Shown here piece after piece: positions 9,174-17,393 of a DNA stretch of 64,000 nucleotides. Both the position numbers and the translations under genes were made by a program. Positions within the stretch are counted from its first letter, which is position 1. Each line of letters opens with the position of its first letter. A model generated the notes under the pieces. The model ran no database searches. It was not told the origin of the DNA and saw only the letters and a program-made list of their open reading frames with translations. The DNA comes from Massilia violaceinigra (GTDB taxonomy: Bacteria > Pseudomonadota > Gammaproteobacteria > Burkholderiales > Burkholderiaceae_D): positions 5,022,001 to 5,086,000 of the forward strand of contig NZ_CP024608.1 in the NCBI RefSeq assembly GCF_002752675.1, read 5' to 3'.

Positions 9174-9688
9174 CAATCGAGCGTCAGGCCGAAGTAGCAC
9201 TGGGCGCCGGCGCGCACCAGGTGGCGCTTGACGGTGCTGATGGAGATGCCGAGTTCGGCGGCAATCCCGGCCTGGCTCATGCCATCGAGCTGGGCAAGCA
9301 GGAAGGCCCGTTTGACCTGCGCCGGCAGGCCGGCGAGCAGGCGGTCGATCTCGACCAGCGTCTCGAGGAGGATGGCGCGCTCTTCGGGCGACGGCGACAG
9401 CGCCGCCGGCACCAGTGCCAGCGCGTCCAGGTAGGCCCGCTCGATCTGCTCGCGGCGCCAGTGGTTGGCCAGCACGCGCTGCGCCACGGTGGTGAGGAAG
9501 GCCCGCGGCTGGTCGATCGCGACGGGTTCCTCGCGCGCCAGCAGGCGCAGGAAGATGTCATGCGCCAGATCGGCGGCCCGGTGCGTGCAGCCGAGCTTTT
9601 TGCGGAGCCAGCCGTGCAGCCAGCCGTGATGGTGGCTGTAGAGGCTGTGAACTTGCTGCTCAAGAAGAGCCGGCGCGGCGACGGACAT
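9173..9688 (-). CDS. FecI-type ECF sigma factor
   Basis: A 171-residue extracytoplasmic-function sigma factor expected to direct transcription of the adjacent receptor gene. Region 2 reads LYSHHHGWLHGWLRKKLGC and AADLAHDIFLRLL; region 4 reads FLLAQLDGMSQAGIAAELG then ISISTVKRHL. It is the first gene of the sigma/FecR/receptor unit. The Fur box 41 bases upstream of its ATG implies expression under iron starvation. Confidence 0.93.
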   Translation of the reverse strand: MSVAAPALLEQQVHSLYSHHHGWLHGWLRKKLGCTHRAADLAHDIFLRLLAREEPVAIDQPRAFLTTVAQRVLANHWRREQIERAYLDALALVPAALSPSPEERAILLETLVEIDRLLAGLPAQVKRAFLLAQLDGMSQAGIAAELGISISTVKRHLVRAGAQCYFGLTLD

Positions 9689-9728
9689 GACACGGTTCCT
9701 GGTCAGGTGCCCTGCACCGACAAATGTG

Positions 9729-9747
9729 AATGAGAATTATTCTCATT
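9729..9747. promoter_or_regulatory. Fur box upstream of fecI
   Basis: AATGAGAATTATTCTCATT is a perfect 19-bp palindrome (9-1-9) that closely matches the Fur operator consensus of repeated GATAAT units. It lies 41 bases upstream of the sigma-factor ATG, where iron-loaded Fur would block the promoter. Confidence 0.9.
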
Positions 9748-9748
9748 A

Positions 9749-10231
9749 TAGTCGAGACATTGGTGTCGAGGCAATTTCGATCTTGTTTTGGGGGCTGTAC
9801 CCCTCGGGCCCGCCTCCGGGCAGTGGGGGCAGGGCAAATCGATGGCTTGCTTGAGGTCGAACCTGGTGTCGTCTCAGGCCGAGCGCCTACGGGATCGGAA
9901 ATTTGCCACGATGGGGGGGTACCGCGCGCTTTCTCGTGCCATACGCCACCCGGACGCCTGACTATTTCTCCAGCGGTGGGCTCGGCTACTCCGAGGTGGT
10001 CAGAAGGTTGAACGAGCGCCCCAGGAAGACGCTACGCTACCAAACTGGCTCAGCAGTTTGAGCAGTGTGTTGCATCGACTGTATTATTCGCAAGTGTTAT
10101 AGATGTCATCAAAAAATAGAATTGGATTTATATCTTGGGTGGGCTAGAGTGCAACTGAGTCCGGGCAGTGTTCACAGTAATGCGATTTTCACGATTGCTC
10201 TACCAGTGTGTTCTATTAAAGAAAGGCCTAT
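9749..10231. other. Non-coding stretch with one IS30-type transposase tail
   Basis: No gene is visible between the Fur box and the small membrane protein gene. The only recognisable item is the transposase tail near 10009-10058, listed separately. The rest has no clear repeats or sites. Confidence 0.5.
10009..10082 (+). pseudogene. Remnant of an IS30-family transposase C-terminus (copy 1)
   Basis: The plus strand reads LNERPRKTLRYQT, the conserved C-terminal tail of IS30-family transposases, then loses register (GSAV, stop). The DNA from 10014 on matches copy 2 at 10595 over about 70 bases with few changes. No other part of the transposase survives nearby. Confidence 0.7.
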
Positions 10232-10534
10232 ATGCGCACTCCACCCGAAGGTATCATCAGGCACACAGTTGTGCCAACCTTTGAAAACAACGGCCTGTTG
10301 TACGGCGCGCTACTCGGGGCCCTTGCCGGTGTTCTGATAGCGGGACCTCGCTTTACCGACTGGTCGATTCAAAAAATCCTGGCAGCCATCGCTGTGTCAT
10401 CGGCGGTAATCGGAATGACGGGACGCCTTGCGGTTTGGATCGCCTATACGGCTATCAGTGCAGGTCCAACGCCCAATTATGCGAACGAGCAGGATGATTC
10501 CTCGCCAGACGGCGCCCATGCGAGCGACGACTGA
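10232..10534 (+). CDS. Small hypothetical membrane protein
   Basis: A 100-residue protein with two hydrophobic stretches: GLLYGALLGALAGVLIAG (about residues 21-38) and AAIAVSSAVIGMTGRLAVWI (about 51-70). The C-terminal tail is acidic and polar. AAAGG precedes the ATG by about 7 bases. I do not recognise a family. It lies between two IS30-type transposase tails, so it may be cargo or a leftover of mobile DNA. Confidence 0.55.
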   Translation: MRTPPEGIIRHTVVPTFENNGLLYGALLGALAGVLIAGPRFTDWSIQKILAAIAVSSAVIGMTGRLAVWIAYTAISAGPTPNYANEQDDSSPDGAHASDD

Positions 10535-10593
10535 TGAGCGCCTTTATTCTAAATGGGCTGGTGAACGGCGGCTCGGGCCGAAATCGGTCCAAA

Positions 10594-10672
10594 CGAGCGC
10601 CCCAGGAAGACGCTACATTACCAAACACCGGCTCAGCAGTTTGAACAGTGCGTTGCATCGACTGGTTGAATC
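10594..10672 (+). pseudogene. Remnant of an IS30-family transposase C-terminus (copy 2)
   Basis: The frame reads NERPRKTLHYQTPAQQFEQ, then CVASTG and a stop, an intact IS30-type transposase tail. It is a near copy of the sequence at 10014-10082. Copy 2 keeps the reading frame that copy 1 lost. The upstream part of the transposase is absent. Confidence 0.75.
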
Positions 10673-10721
10673 CGCAGCCAAAAGCAGGTGTTCGCACGAC
10701 GTAAGATCACGCGAGGGAAAT

Positions 10722-11039
10722 GTGGAAAAGTTTGCTTATGAAGAGCTGAGGAAACTCACAACGGAACAGATCGTCACCCTTACTTCGTCACGAAATCATT
10801 TTGTCGTCATCGCGGACCAATCCACTGGGGCTCGCATATTTCGGTTCTTGGAAAATGAGAGAAATTTTCGCCCAGGTCCGAAATCTTTGAGTAGTCGCAT
10901 CAGGTACTTGCGGCAAGCATGGGTTGGTTTTTTTCTTCTCGATTTCATGCAGGTGTGGATCAGCTCAATTAATACGGGCTACGAGGTGACGGTTAGTCAA
11001 ACGAATCCGACGTTCTTCGAAGTTTTGTTCTGCTGTTGA
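10722..11039 (+). CDS. Hypothetical protein, 105 residues
   Basis: A GTG at 10722 follows the strong ribosome site GAGGG by 5 bases and opens a 105-codon frame starting MEKFAYEELRKLTTEQIVTL. The middle is basic (FLENERNFRPGPKSLSSRIR), then a short hydrophobic patch VGFFLLDFMQVWI. The family is unknown. The end, FFEVLFCC, may be an accidental stop in degraded DNA. The codon use is less GC-rich than in the flanking genes, which fits acquired sequence. A longer frame opens upstream but runs through the transposase remnant, so I reject it. Confidence 0.4.
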   Translation: MEKFAYEELRKLTTEQIVTLTSSRNHFVVIADQSTGARIFRFLENERNFRPGPKSLSSRIRYLRQAWVGFFLLDFMQVWISSINTGYEVTVSQTNPTFFEVLFCC

Positions 11040-11110
11040 ACGCCCGCCCGCGCAGCGAACTGGCACGCGTGCTATGCGACGATCCCGCGCAGCCAGGCGG
11101 GGGGCGCGCC

Positions 11111-11349
11111 AATTGGACGCTGGTGACTGGCCTCGACCGCATTTCGACGAGGACCCGAACGTCAATGTGCAACTGATCGTCCAGCAAAAACGGCATCCTG
11201 GACGATGTTGCCGGCATCGTCGACGGGCAGCGCCGCGCCGTCGCCAGCGTCAATGCGATCAGCTTTCATCAGGAACGCGAGCGCAAGTTCGGCGCCACCA
11301 TGCGGATCGGCAAAAAATGGCTGAACGGCACCCTCGAAGCCGAATTGCT
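11111..11349 (+). pseudogene. 5' part of an outer-membrane beta-barrel gene split by IS66
   Basis: Reading in pieces gives NWTLVTGLDR, then FDEDPNVNVQLIVQQ, then NGILDDVAGIVD and FGATMRIGKKWLNGTLEAEL. These are alternating-pattern strands typical of a beta-barrel. Two single-base frameshifts (near 11141 and in the A-run at 11186) already break the frame. The IS66 element enters at 11350, and the frame resumes exactly after it at 13832. No start or upstream part of the gene is present. Confidence 0.7.
11342..11349. repeat. Target-site duplication of IS66 (left)
   Basis: GAATTGCT directly abuts the element's left terminal repeat and is repeated exactly at 13824-13831. Eight bases is the usual duplication length for IS66. 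Confidence 0.9.
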
Positions 11350-11431
11350 GTAAGCGTCGTCTCAGTGCCGTCTTGAGTCAGCCGTCGAATTCCCCGATGA
11401 TGGCGTCACACCGCTGGGAAGTGGCGTGTTT

Positions 11432-12976
11432 TTAGGCAGGAGCCAACTGCCCGGCGCAATGCCAGGGCAGGAACTCGTCAACACGGTTGACGGGATGATC
11501 GGCGATGTGGGCTAGCACATGGCGCAACCAGGCTTCGGGGTCGACACCGTTCAGCTTGGCCGTCCCGATCAGCGAGTAGATGGCGGCAGCACGTTCGCCG
11601 CCCGTGTCGGCGCCAGCAAACAGGTAGTTGCGGCGACCGATGGCAACGCCACGCAGAGCGCGTTCTGCTGCGGAGTTGTCGATCTCGATCCGGCCGTCGT
11701 CGCAGTAGCGCCCCAGCGCGGGCCACAGATTGAGGGCGTACAGGATCGCTGCCGACGTATCGGACTTGCGTGAGAGCTTCTCAAGCATGCCACGCAGCCA
11801 AGGCTCCAGGTCCTCGATCAGCGGTTTGGCCTCAGCTTGTCGTACTTGCTGTCGCTCATTCGGTGGCTTGCCGCGGATCTTCGCTTCGATCGCGCACAGT
11901 TCACCGATGCGGCGCAAGGCTTCGGTCGTCAGTTCGGAAGGTCTGGCTTCGTGCAAGTCGTAGAATTTACGCCGCGCATGCGCCCAGCAGGCGGCCTCCT
12001 GGATCGCGCCGTCCTCGTAAAGTGCGTTGAAGCCGGCGTAGGCATCAGCTTGGAGCACGCCCTTGTAGTTGGCGAGGTGGGTCTGAGGATGGATGCCTTT
12101 GCGATCCGGCGTATAGGCAAACCACACGGCCGGCGCAGCGTTGTCGCCGCTCGGCCTGTCATCACGTACGTAGGTCCACAACCGCGCCGTCTTTGTCTTC
12201 CCATTGCCCGGTGCCACCACTGGAATCGGGGTGTCGTCCGCGTGCAATTTGGCACCGGCCAACACATGACGCCGGATCGCGTCGACCAAGGGGCGCAGCA
12301 GCGCGCTGGCAGCACCGACCCAACTGGCGAGCAGCGCGCGATCCAGATCGACACCCTCGCGAGCATACATGACTGCCTGCCGATACAGCGGCAGGTGATC
12401 GGCGAACTTGGCCACCAGCACGTGTGCCAGCAAGCCAGGCCCGGCGATGCCGCGCTCGATGGGCCGGCTGGGCGCTGGCGCCTGCACGATGGCATCGCAG
12501 CAGCGGCATGCCAGCTTTGGCCGCACATGGCGGATCACACGGAAACTGGCCGGCACGTACTCCAATTGTTCCGCCACATCCTCGCCCAAGGGGCGCATTC
12601 GACCGCCGCAGGCCGAACACGCTTCAGTGCCAGGCGCATAAATCTTTTCGTCGCGCGGCAGATGGTCCGGCAGCGGCCTGCGCACCGATTTCTTGCGTGG
12701 CGCCCGATCCGCTTCGGGCATTTCCCGTTCTGCCTCGGCTTCATCAGCTTGCAGGTCTTCCAGCTGCAATTGAAGCTGCTTGATCTGGTGGTCGAGTTTC
12801 TCGGACTTGCGGCCGAACTGCATACGCCGCAGTTTGGCGATCGTCAATTTGAGGTGCTCAATTTCCGCAGCGCGCGTGTTCAGCTGCGCTTCCAGGCCCA
12901 GGATCTTTTCATCGCGCGCCAACAGCAAGGCCTTCAGGGCATTGATGTCGTTGGGCAGGTCGGTGGCGTTGATCAT
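11432..12976 (-). CDS. tnpC: IS66 transposase TnpC
   Basis: The 514-residue DDE transposase of IS66. In order: an N-terminal coiled-coil leucine-rich region (residues 10-80), a zinc-binding stretch [12 protein letters not shown] and CRCC (about 115-160), and the catalytic core with [28 protein letters not shown] and the helix around [10 protein letters not shown]. The C-terminal part reads [20 protein letters not shown]. Length and motifs are those of intact family members. It follows tnpB after 29 bases. Confidence 0.95.
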   Translation of the reverse strand: MINATDLPNDINALKALLLARDEKILGLEAQLNTRAAEIEHLKLTIAKLRRMQFGRKSEKLDHQIKQLQLQLEDLQADEAEAEREMPEADRAPRKKSVRRPLPDHLPRDEKIYAPGTEACSACGGRMRPLGEDVAEQLEYVPASFRVIRHVRPKLACRCCDAIVQAPAPSRPIERGIAGPGLLAHVLVAKFADHLPLYRQAVMYAREGVDLDRALLASWVGAASALLRPLVDAIRRHVLAGAKLHADDTPIPVVAPGNGKTKTARLWTYVRDDRPSGDNAAPAVWFAYTPDRKGIHPQTHLANYKGVLQADAYAGFNALYEDGAIQEAACWAHARRKFYDLHEARPSELTTEALRRIGELCAIEAKIRGKPPNERQQVRQAEAKPLIEDLEPWLRGMLEKLSRKSDTSAAILYALNLWPALGRYCDDGRIEIDNSAAERALRGVAIGRRNYLFAGADTGGERAAAIYSLIGTAKLNGVDPEAWLRHVLAHIADHPVNRVDEFLPWHCAGQLAPA

Positions 12977-13005
12977 GCGCCAAGTTTACGCGAGCCCAAT
13001 GACGT

Positions 13006-13353
13006 TTACAAGGCTGATGTCGGCACCCAGGTACGCTCCGGCCGGCGCCAGTCAATCCCCTCCAGTAGCATCGACAGCTGCGCCTGGCTTAGCGCTACGC
13101 TGCCGCTGTTTGCCTGCGGCCAGACGAAGCGGCCTTTCTCCAGGCGCTTGGCCAGCAGGCACAGGCCATCGCCAGTCCACCAGAGCACTTTAATCATGTC
13201 ACCGCGCCGACCGCGGAACACGAACACGTGGCCGCTGTAGGGATTTTCGGTTAGCGCGTTCTCCACTCGTGCCGCGAGACCGTTCATGCCGGCACGCATG
13301 TCAGTGATGCCCGCTGCCAGCCAGATCCGCGTACCCGCAGGCAGCCCGATCAT
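13006..13353 (-). CDS. tnpB: IS66 accessory protein TnpB (Orf2)
   Basis: A 115-residue protein of the IS66 Orf2 family, needed with TnpA for transposition in studied members. Signature blocks are GTRIWLAAGITDMRAGMNGL, HVFVFRGRRGDMIKVLWW and GDGLCLLAKRLEKGRFVWP. The ATG at 13353 overlaps the tnpA stop as ATGA, which rules out the longer in-frame extension upstream. Confidence 0.94.
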   Translation of the reverse strand: MIGLPAGTRIWLAAGITDMRAGMNGLAARVENALTENPYSGHVFVFRGRRGDMIKVLWWTGDGLCLLAKRLEKGRFVWPQANSGSVALSQAQLSMLLEGIDWRRPERTWVPTSAL

Positions 13354-13730
13354 GGCAGCAGACGCGTCAACACTTGCGCTAGCGTTGTCGCGTCGACGCC
13401 GCCTTCCAGCCGCAATTGCACCGGTCCTACCGTCAGCAATATCACCCCTGATGACGGTGACGCACACTCGACATCCGCGCCCGCTGATTCGAGCACGGTG
13501 ACCGGCAACAGCTGACCGGCCTTTTCGGCCCCGCCCTCCCGCATGTCGGCGAACTGCTTTCGCCAAGTGAAGACTTGGTTGGCATTGATATTGAACTCGC
13601 GGGCCAGGCGCGATACCGACGTGCCGGCAACGAGGGACCGGGCCACGACAGCACGTTTGAATTCGGTACTGTGCTGTCTGTAGGGCCCACGCTTGGCCGG
13701 CGGAATGACTGGTTGAATTTTTGTGTCCAT
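13350..13730 (-). CDS. tnpA: IS66 accessory protein TnpA (Orf1)
   Basis: A 126-residue protein of the IS66 Orf1/IS3-type HTH family. The helix-turn-helix region reads EFKRAVVARSLVAGTSVSRL then AREFNINANQVFTWRKQF. The ATG at 13730 gives the normal start MDTKIQP; another ATG at 13748 is possible. It is the first gene of the element and overlaps tnpB by 4 bases. Confidence 0.92.
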   Translation of the reverse strand: MDTKIQPVIPPAKRGPYRQHSTEFKRAVVARSLVAGTSVSRLAREFNINANQVFTWRKQFADMREGGAEKAGQLLPVTVLESAGADVECASPSSGVILLTVGPVQLRLEGGVDATTLAQVLTRLLP

Positions 13731-13823
13731 AATTGAAGTTGTGGGCACAATTCATTTTGTACCCGCACTCAATCATGCCCTCAGCAGCTCAGGCAGTACA
13801 GACGTTGCTGGGAAGACGCTTAC

Positions 13824-13831
13824 GAATTGCT
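13824..13831. repeat. Target-site duplication of IS66 (right)
   Basis: GAATTGCT follows the element's right end and matches 11342-11349 exactly. Confidence 0.9.
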
Positions 13832-14009
13832 CGCCTACGGCTACTTTCATCCGCGCACCAGTTACTCGCGCCCCTTGCTGGCCTACGCGCTGCGCGACGA
13901 CCTGCGCCTGAGCGTGGGCGGCGAACTGTTCGTGGGCAGGCCGGCAAGCTATTTCGGCAGCAACCGTAGCCTTCGGGGAATGTTCGTCGAGCTGCGCTAC
14001 TTTCACTGA
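13832..14009 (+). pseudogene. 3' part of the outer-membrane beta-barrel gene split by IS66
   Basis: Joined to the left half across one copy of the duplication, the frame continues LEAELLAYGYFHPRTSYSRP, then LRLSVGGELFVGRPASYFG and ends GMFVELRYFH at TGA 14007-14009. A final aromatic strand of this kind is the C-terminal beta-signal of outer-membrane barrels; it recalls DUF1302-like porin-type proteins, but I cannot name the family with certainty. Confidence 0.7.
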
Positions 14010-14020
14010 CCGACATCGGT

Positions 14021-14040
14021 GCGGCCCCGGCGCGGGCCGC
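14021..14040 (+). terminator. Hairpin after the split barrel gene
   Basis: GCGGCCC, six-base loop, GGGCCGC, starting 12 bases after the stop. No long T-run follows, so termination strength is uncertain. Confidence 0.45.
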
Positions 14041-14303
14041 TGCCGCCCCTTTCATGCCCTGCGCATACAAGCCAGGCGCTTTTTGCCGCCTGACTTCTTC
14101 CCGTCTGCTTACTTTGCAACAAGCAATTAATTATTCTTGTGCAAAGTGGAAATATGACAATACTATTACCGGGGTTTCGTTGCATTCGTTGCAGCAAGAC
14201 CAGGGCAGTGCTTTCCGGAAGAAAAAGCACGCCAGCCGGAAAAAAGCACAGGAAGAAATCTCACCGAAAGAATCGAACCTCACAAGCCGCGAAAGGGCAC
14301 CGC

Positions 14304-17300
14304 ATGACAATGAAGCCTCGGAATCCGTTCAACACCGGCGGATTGCAACATCCGCGTAGCGCCGTATGCAAGAAGTCGTCTCTTGCCGTATGTATTGCCC
14401 TTGCCTTTGCCGCCGCGCCGTTCGCGCAGGCTGCCGCGGCCGGCGCCTCCGCCGCAGTTCCGGCGTCCACCCAGCGTGCCGCGCCGTACTGGCAGGACGC
14501 TGCCGTTTCCGCTGAACGGATGAGCGCCACCAGCGCACGCACGCCGTCCCTGAAGCTCAAGCGCTTCCGTGGCGCCACGCTGGACGCGGCCGGCATGCAG
14601 TCGCTGGTCGCCGGTGCCCCGCTCGAACGCGGCAGCAGCGCGCTTGCCAGCACCCAGACGATTTCGCTGCCGCACCCGGACGGCGGGTACCAGCGTTTCA
14701 CGCTGGTCGAGTCGCCCATCATGGAAGCCGGCCTGGCCGCCAAGCACCCGGACATCAAGACCTACAAGGGGCGCGGCATCGACGACCCGAGCGCCACGCT
14801 GCGCATGGACATCACGCCGCTCGGCCTGCACGCCTCGGTGCGTTCGGCCAATGGCGGCTGGTATGTGGACCCGTACTACCACCTCGATACGAGCCTGTAC
14901 GCCAGCTACAACCGCGTCGACCTGATCAATTCGCACGGCCCGCTGATCGAGGGTGCGCTGGCCGGATCGCAGCTGGCGCTGTCGCATTCCTTTTATAAGG
15001 AAGGCGGCGCGGTCGAGGTGCGCGGTTCCGGCTTTGTGCCGGGGGCGACGGTTAACCTGAGCGTGCGCGGCGAAGGCGAAGCGGCCACCTTGCACAGCGT
15101 CGCGGTCACGGCCGACAGCAAGGGCGCTGTCACGTTCAGCTTGCCCGCCGGCCGCAGCGGCGCGTTCGAGGTCAGCGCGACCGACGGCAAGACCACCAGC
15201 GCCGCCCCGTTCCGCGTGGTGGACGGCGACATGGCGCCCAATGCGGCCGTCGGCGACCAGCTGCGCACCTACCGGCTGGCGCTGGTCACCGACCCGAGCT
15301 ACGCCAAGCACTTCGGCGGCCCGGCCAACGTCACGGCCGCCAAGGTCACGCTGATCAATCGCGTCAGCCAGGTCTACGAGGATGAAACCTCGATCCGCAT
15401 GGTGCTGATCGACGCCACCGACGCACTCAATCTCGATAGCGACGCCCAGATGACCGGCGTCGACGGCCCATGCGGCGCGGCGGCGTGCTATACCGTCGCG
15501 CAGTCCGAAGGCTGCGCCAGTTCGACCCTGTCGCGCACCCGCGTCGTCACCGGCCTGCTGGCGGGGGCCAGCAACTTCGACATCGGCCACATTGCGTTTG
15601 GCCTGAACGGCGGCGGCATCGCCAGCCTCGGCGTCGTCGGCGGCAACGCCAAGGCCCAGGGATGCACTGGCGTGCCCGACCCGGTCGGCGACGCTTTTGC
15701 CGTCGACTACGTGGCGCATGAACTGGGCCACCAGTTTGCCGGCAACCACACCTTTAACGGCGTCACCTCCAATTGCAGCGGCGGCAATCGCAATGGCGGC
15801 ACCTCGGTGGAAGTGGGCAGCGGCTCGTCGATCATGGCGTATGCCGGCATTTGCAGCAGCGACAATCTGCAGCCGCACAGCGACCCTTACTGGTCGCAGC
15901 GCAGCTTCGACGAAATCGTGGCCTACACCTCCAGCGCCGAGTCGAACCTCAATGAAGTCCAGGTGGTGGCAATGAGGGGATTCAACAAGGCAGGCCAGCA
16001 ATTCCGGATCAACGTCAACGGCAACCTGTCCGCTCCTGTCGTGCGCGGCACCAATTACACCACCGCCGGGGTCAAGGCTGCGCTGGAAGGCAGCCCCAAC
16101 TGGCCAGCCGGCGCCACGGTGTCGGTCAGCGCCCTGTCCGACACGGCGTTTACCGTGACGTTCAACGGTGCGCTGGCCGGCACCAATGTCGCCTCGCTCA
16201 AGCTGGTCGACTGCACGGATGGCTGCAGCGGCATGGTTGGTGAAGTCGCCAAGGGCGGCTTGACCACGCGCGGCGGCGCCGTGTCGGCGGCGGGCAACAT
16301 CGCCCCTGTCGTAACGGTGCCGACCGGCTACACGATCCCTCTGCGTACGCCGTTCGCCCTGACCGGCAGCGCGACCGATGCCGATGGCGACCTGATCACC
16401 TACATGTGGGAGCAGAACGACCGCGGCGCTTCCAGCGGGACGGGCTTGACCAACAACGTCAAGCTCAATGGCCCGCTGTTCCGCCAGTTCGGCACGCGCG
16501 CAGTCGTTTCCAAAGCCGACTCGCTCGAATACAACTCGGCGGGCGAGAACCACACGACGGCCGACCCGACGCGGGTGTTCCCGGACATGGTGCAGATCCT
16601 GGCCAACAACACGAATGCGGTTACGGGCGCCTGCGCCGCTGCCGCGACGCCGCCGAGCGTGGCCGATATCGACTGCTACTCGGAGTTCCTGCCGACCGCC
16701 GATTACGTCGGCCTGGCCGGCACCAACGCCTCGCCGCCATCGCTGAACTTCAGGCTCACGGCGCGCGACGGCAAGGGCGGCGTCAGCAGCGCCAGCACCA
16801 GCCTGGCGCTGGCCGCGGGCGCCGGGCCGTTCCTGGTCACCTCGTTCGACACGGCAGTGGCGCTCGATTCGGGCTCGGTGCAGAAGGTCACCTGGAACGT
16901 TGCCAACACCAACGTGGCGCCAGTGAACACGGCCAGCGTGAACATTGCGCTGTCGCTTGACGGCGGCAAAACCTGGCCGCACCTGCTGGCCGAGGGTGTG
17001 CCGAACAATGGCAGCGCCAGCGTCACCTTGCCGTCGGTGACGACGAAAGCGGCGCGGATCAAGGTGGAAGCGGTCGGTAACGTGTTCTTCGACGTCTCGA
17101 ACGCGGACTTTGCGATCCGTGTGGCGGGTGACTTGAACAACGACGGCACCGCCGATTGCGCCGATCTGGCCATCGTCAAGGCCTCGTTCGGCAAGCGCAC
17201 CGGCCAGCCGGGCTTCGACGCCCGGGCCGACGCGAATGGCGACGGCGTTGTCAACGCACGCGACCTGACTTACGTAGGACAGCGCCTGCCGATCGGCACC

Positions 17301-17312
17301 GCCTGCAATTAA
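14304..17312 (+). CDS. Secreted reprolysin-like zinc metalloprotease with C-terminal dockerin
   Basis: A 1,002-residue exported protein. A signal peptide (AVCIALAFAAAPFAQAAAA) follows a basic start. The catalytic M12B-like domain spans about 314-560, with the metzincin zinc site HELGHQFAGNH at 472-482 and a later SIMAYAGIC Met-turn. Ig-like or cadherin-like beta domains follow (ITYMWEQNDRGA, and FRLTARDGKGGVSSAST). The last 60 residues are a type I dockerin: two calcium loops, DLNNDGTADCADLAIVKASF and DANGDGVVNARDLTYVG. The ATG at 14304 has AAAGGG 6 bases upstream; earlier in-frame starts lack one. The next gene encodes a cohesin-fold surface protein, a likely partner. Confidence 0.9.
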   Translation: MTMKPRNPFNTGGLQHPRSAVCKKSSLAVCIALAFAAAPFAQAAAAGASAAVPASTQRAAPYWQDAAVSAERMSATSARTPSLKLKRFRGATLDAAGMQSLVAGAPLERGSSALASTQTISLPHPDGGYQRFTLVESPIMEAGLAAKHPDIKTYKGRGIDDPSATLRMDITPLGLHASVRSANGGWYVDPYYHLDTSLYASYNRVDLINSHGPLIEGALAGSQLALSHSFYKEGGAVEVRGSGFVPGATVNLSVRGEGEAATLHSVAVTADSKGAVTFSLPAGRSGAFEVSATDGKTTSAAPFRVVDGDMAPNAAVGDQLRTYRLALVTDPSYAKHFGGPANVTAAKVTLINRVSQVYEDETSIRMVLIDATDALNLDSDAQMTGVDGPCGAAACYTVAQSEGCASSTLSRTRVVTGLLAGASNFDIGHIAFGLNGGGIASLGVVGGNAKAQGCTGVPDPVGDAFAVDYVAHELGHQFAGNHTFNGVTSNCSGGNRNGGTSVEVGSGSSIMAYAGICSSDNLQPHSDPYWSQRSFDEIVAYTSSAESNLNEVQVVAMRGFNKAGQQFRINVNGNLSAPVVRGTNYTTAGVKAALEGSPNWPAGATVSVSALSDTAFTVTFNGALAGTNVASLKLVDCTDGCSGMVGEVAKGGLTTRGGAVSAAGNIAPVVTVPTGYTIPLRTPFALTGSATDADGDLITYMWEQNDRGASSGTGLTNNVKLNGPLFRQFGTRAVVSKADSLEYNSAGENHTTADPTRVFPDMVQILANNTNAVTGACAAAATPPSVADIDCYSEFLPTADYVGLAGTNASPPSLNFRLTARDGKGGVSSASTSLALAAGAGPFLVTSFDTAVALDSGSVQKVTWNVANTNVAPVNTASVNIALSLDGGKTWPHLLAEGVPNNGSASVTLPSVTTKAARIKVEAVGNVFFDVSNADFAIRVAGDLNNDGTADCADLAIVKASFGKRTGQPGFDARADANGDGVVNARDLTYVGQRLPIGTACN

Positions 17313-17319
17313 CCAAACG

Positions 17320-17351
17320 CGGCCGGCCGGGTGACCGCATCCGGCCGGCCG
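17320..17351 (+). terminator. Strong hairpin between protease and cohesin genes
   Basis: CGGCCGGCCGG, ten-base loop, CCGGCCGGCCG: a perfect 11-bp stem. It has no T-run and lies 42 bases before the next ATG, so it may act as an attenuator or mRNA-stability element rather than a full stop. Confidence 0.5.
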
Positions 17352-17393
17352 TTACCGCACAACACGCCCTTCGGGGCAATAGGAAAAAACAAG

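Larger units (their letters stand above)
11350..13823 (-). mobile_element. Complete IS66-family insertion sequence (2,474 bp)
   Basis: The element has all three IS66 genes on the minus strand (tnpA, tnpB, tnpC) and terminal inverted repeats that both begin GTAAGCGTC. The outer 24 bases of the two ends are largely identical, and both share a later CGTCT block. Perfect 8-bp duplications GAATTGCT flank it. Removing the element and one duplication rejoins the interrupted reading frame, so the boundaries are firm. All reading frames are intact, which suggests recent and possibly still mobile insertion. Confidence 0.93.

Noticed and set aside
10428-11039. A 203-codon version of the hypothetical gene at 10722
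   Set aside because: It begins inside the membrane-protein gene and runs through the transposase remnant; the GTG at 10722 has a much better ribosome site.
14280-16982. A 900-codon minus-strand frame opposite the metalloprotease
   Set aside because: The plus-strand product has signal peptide, zinc site and dockerin; the minus frame has no domain and the typical composition of a GC-rich shadow.
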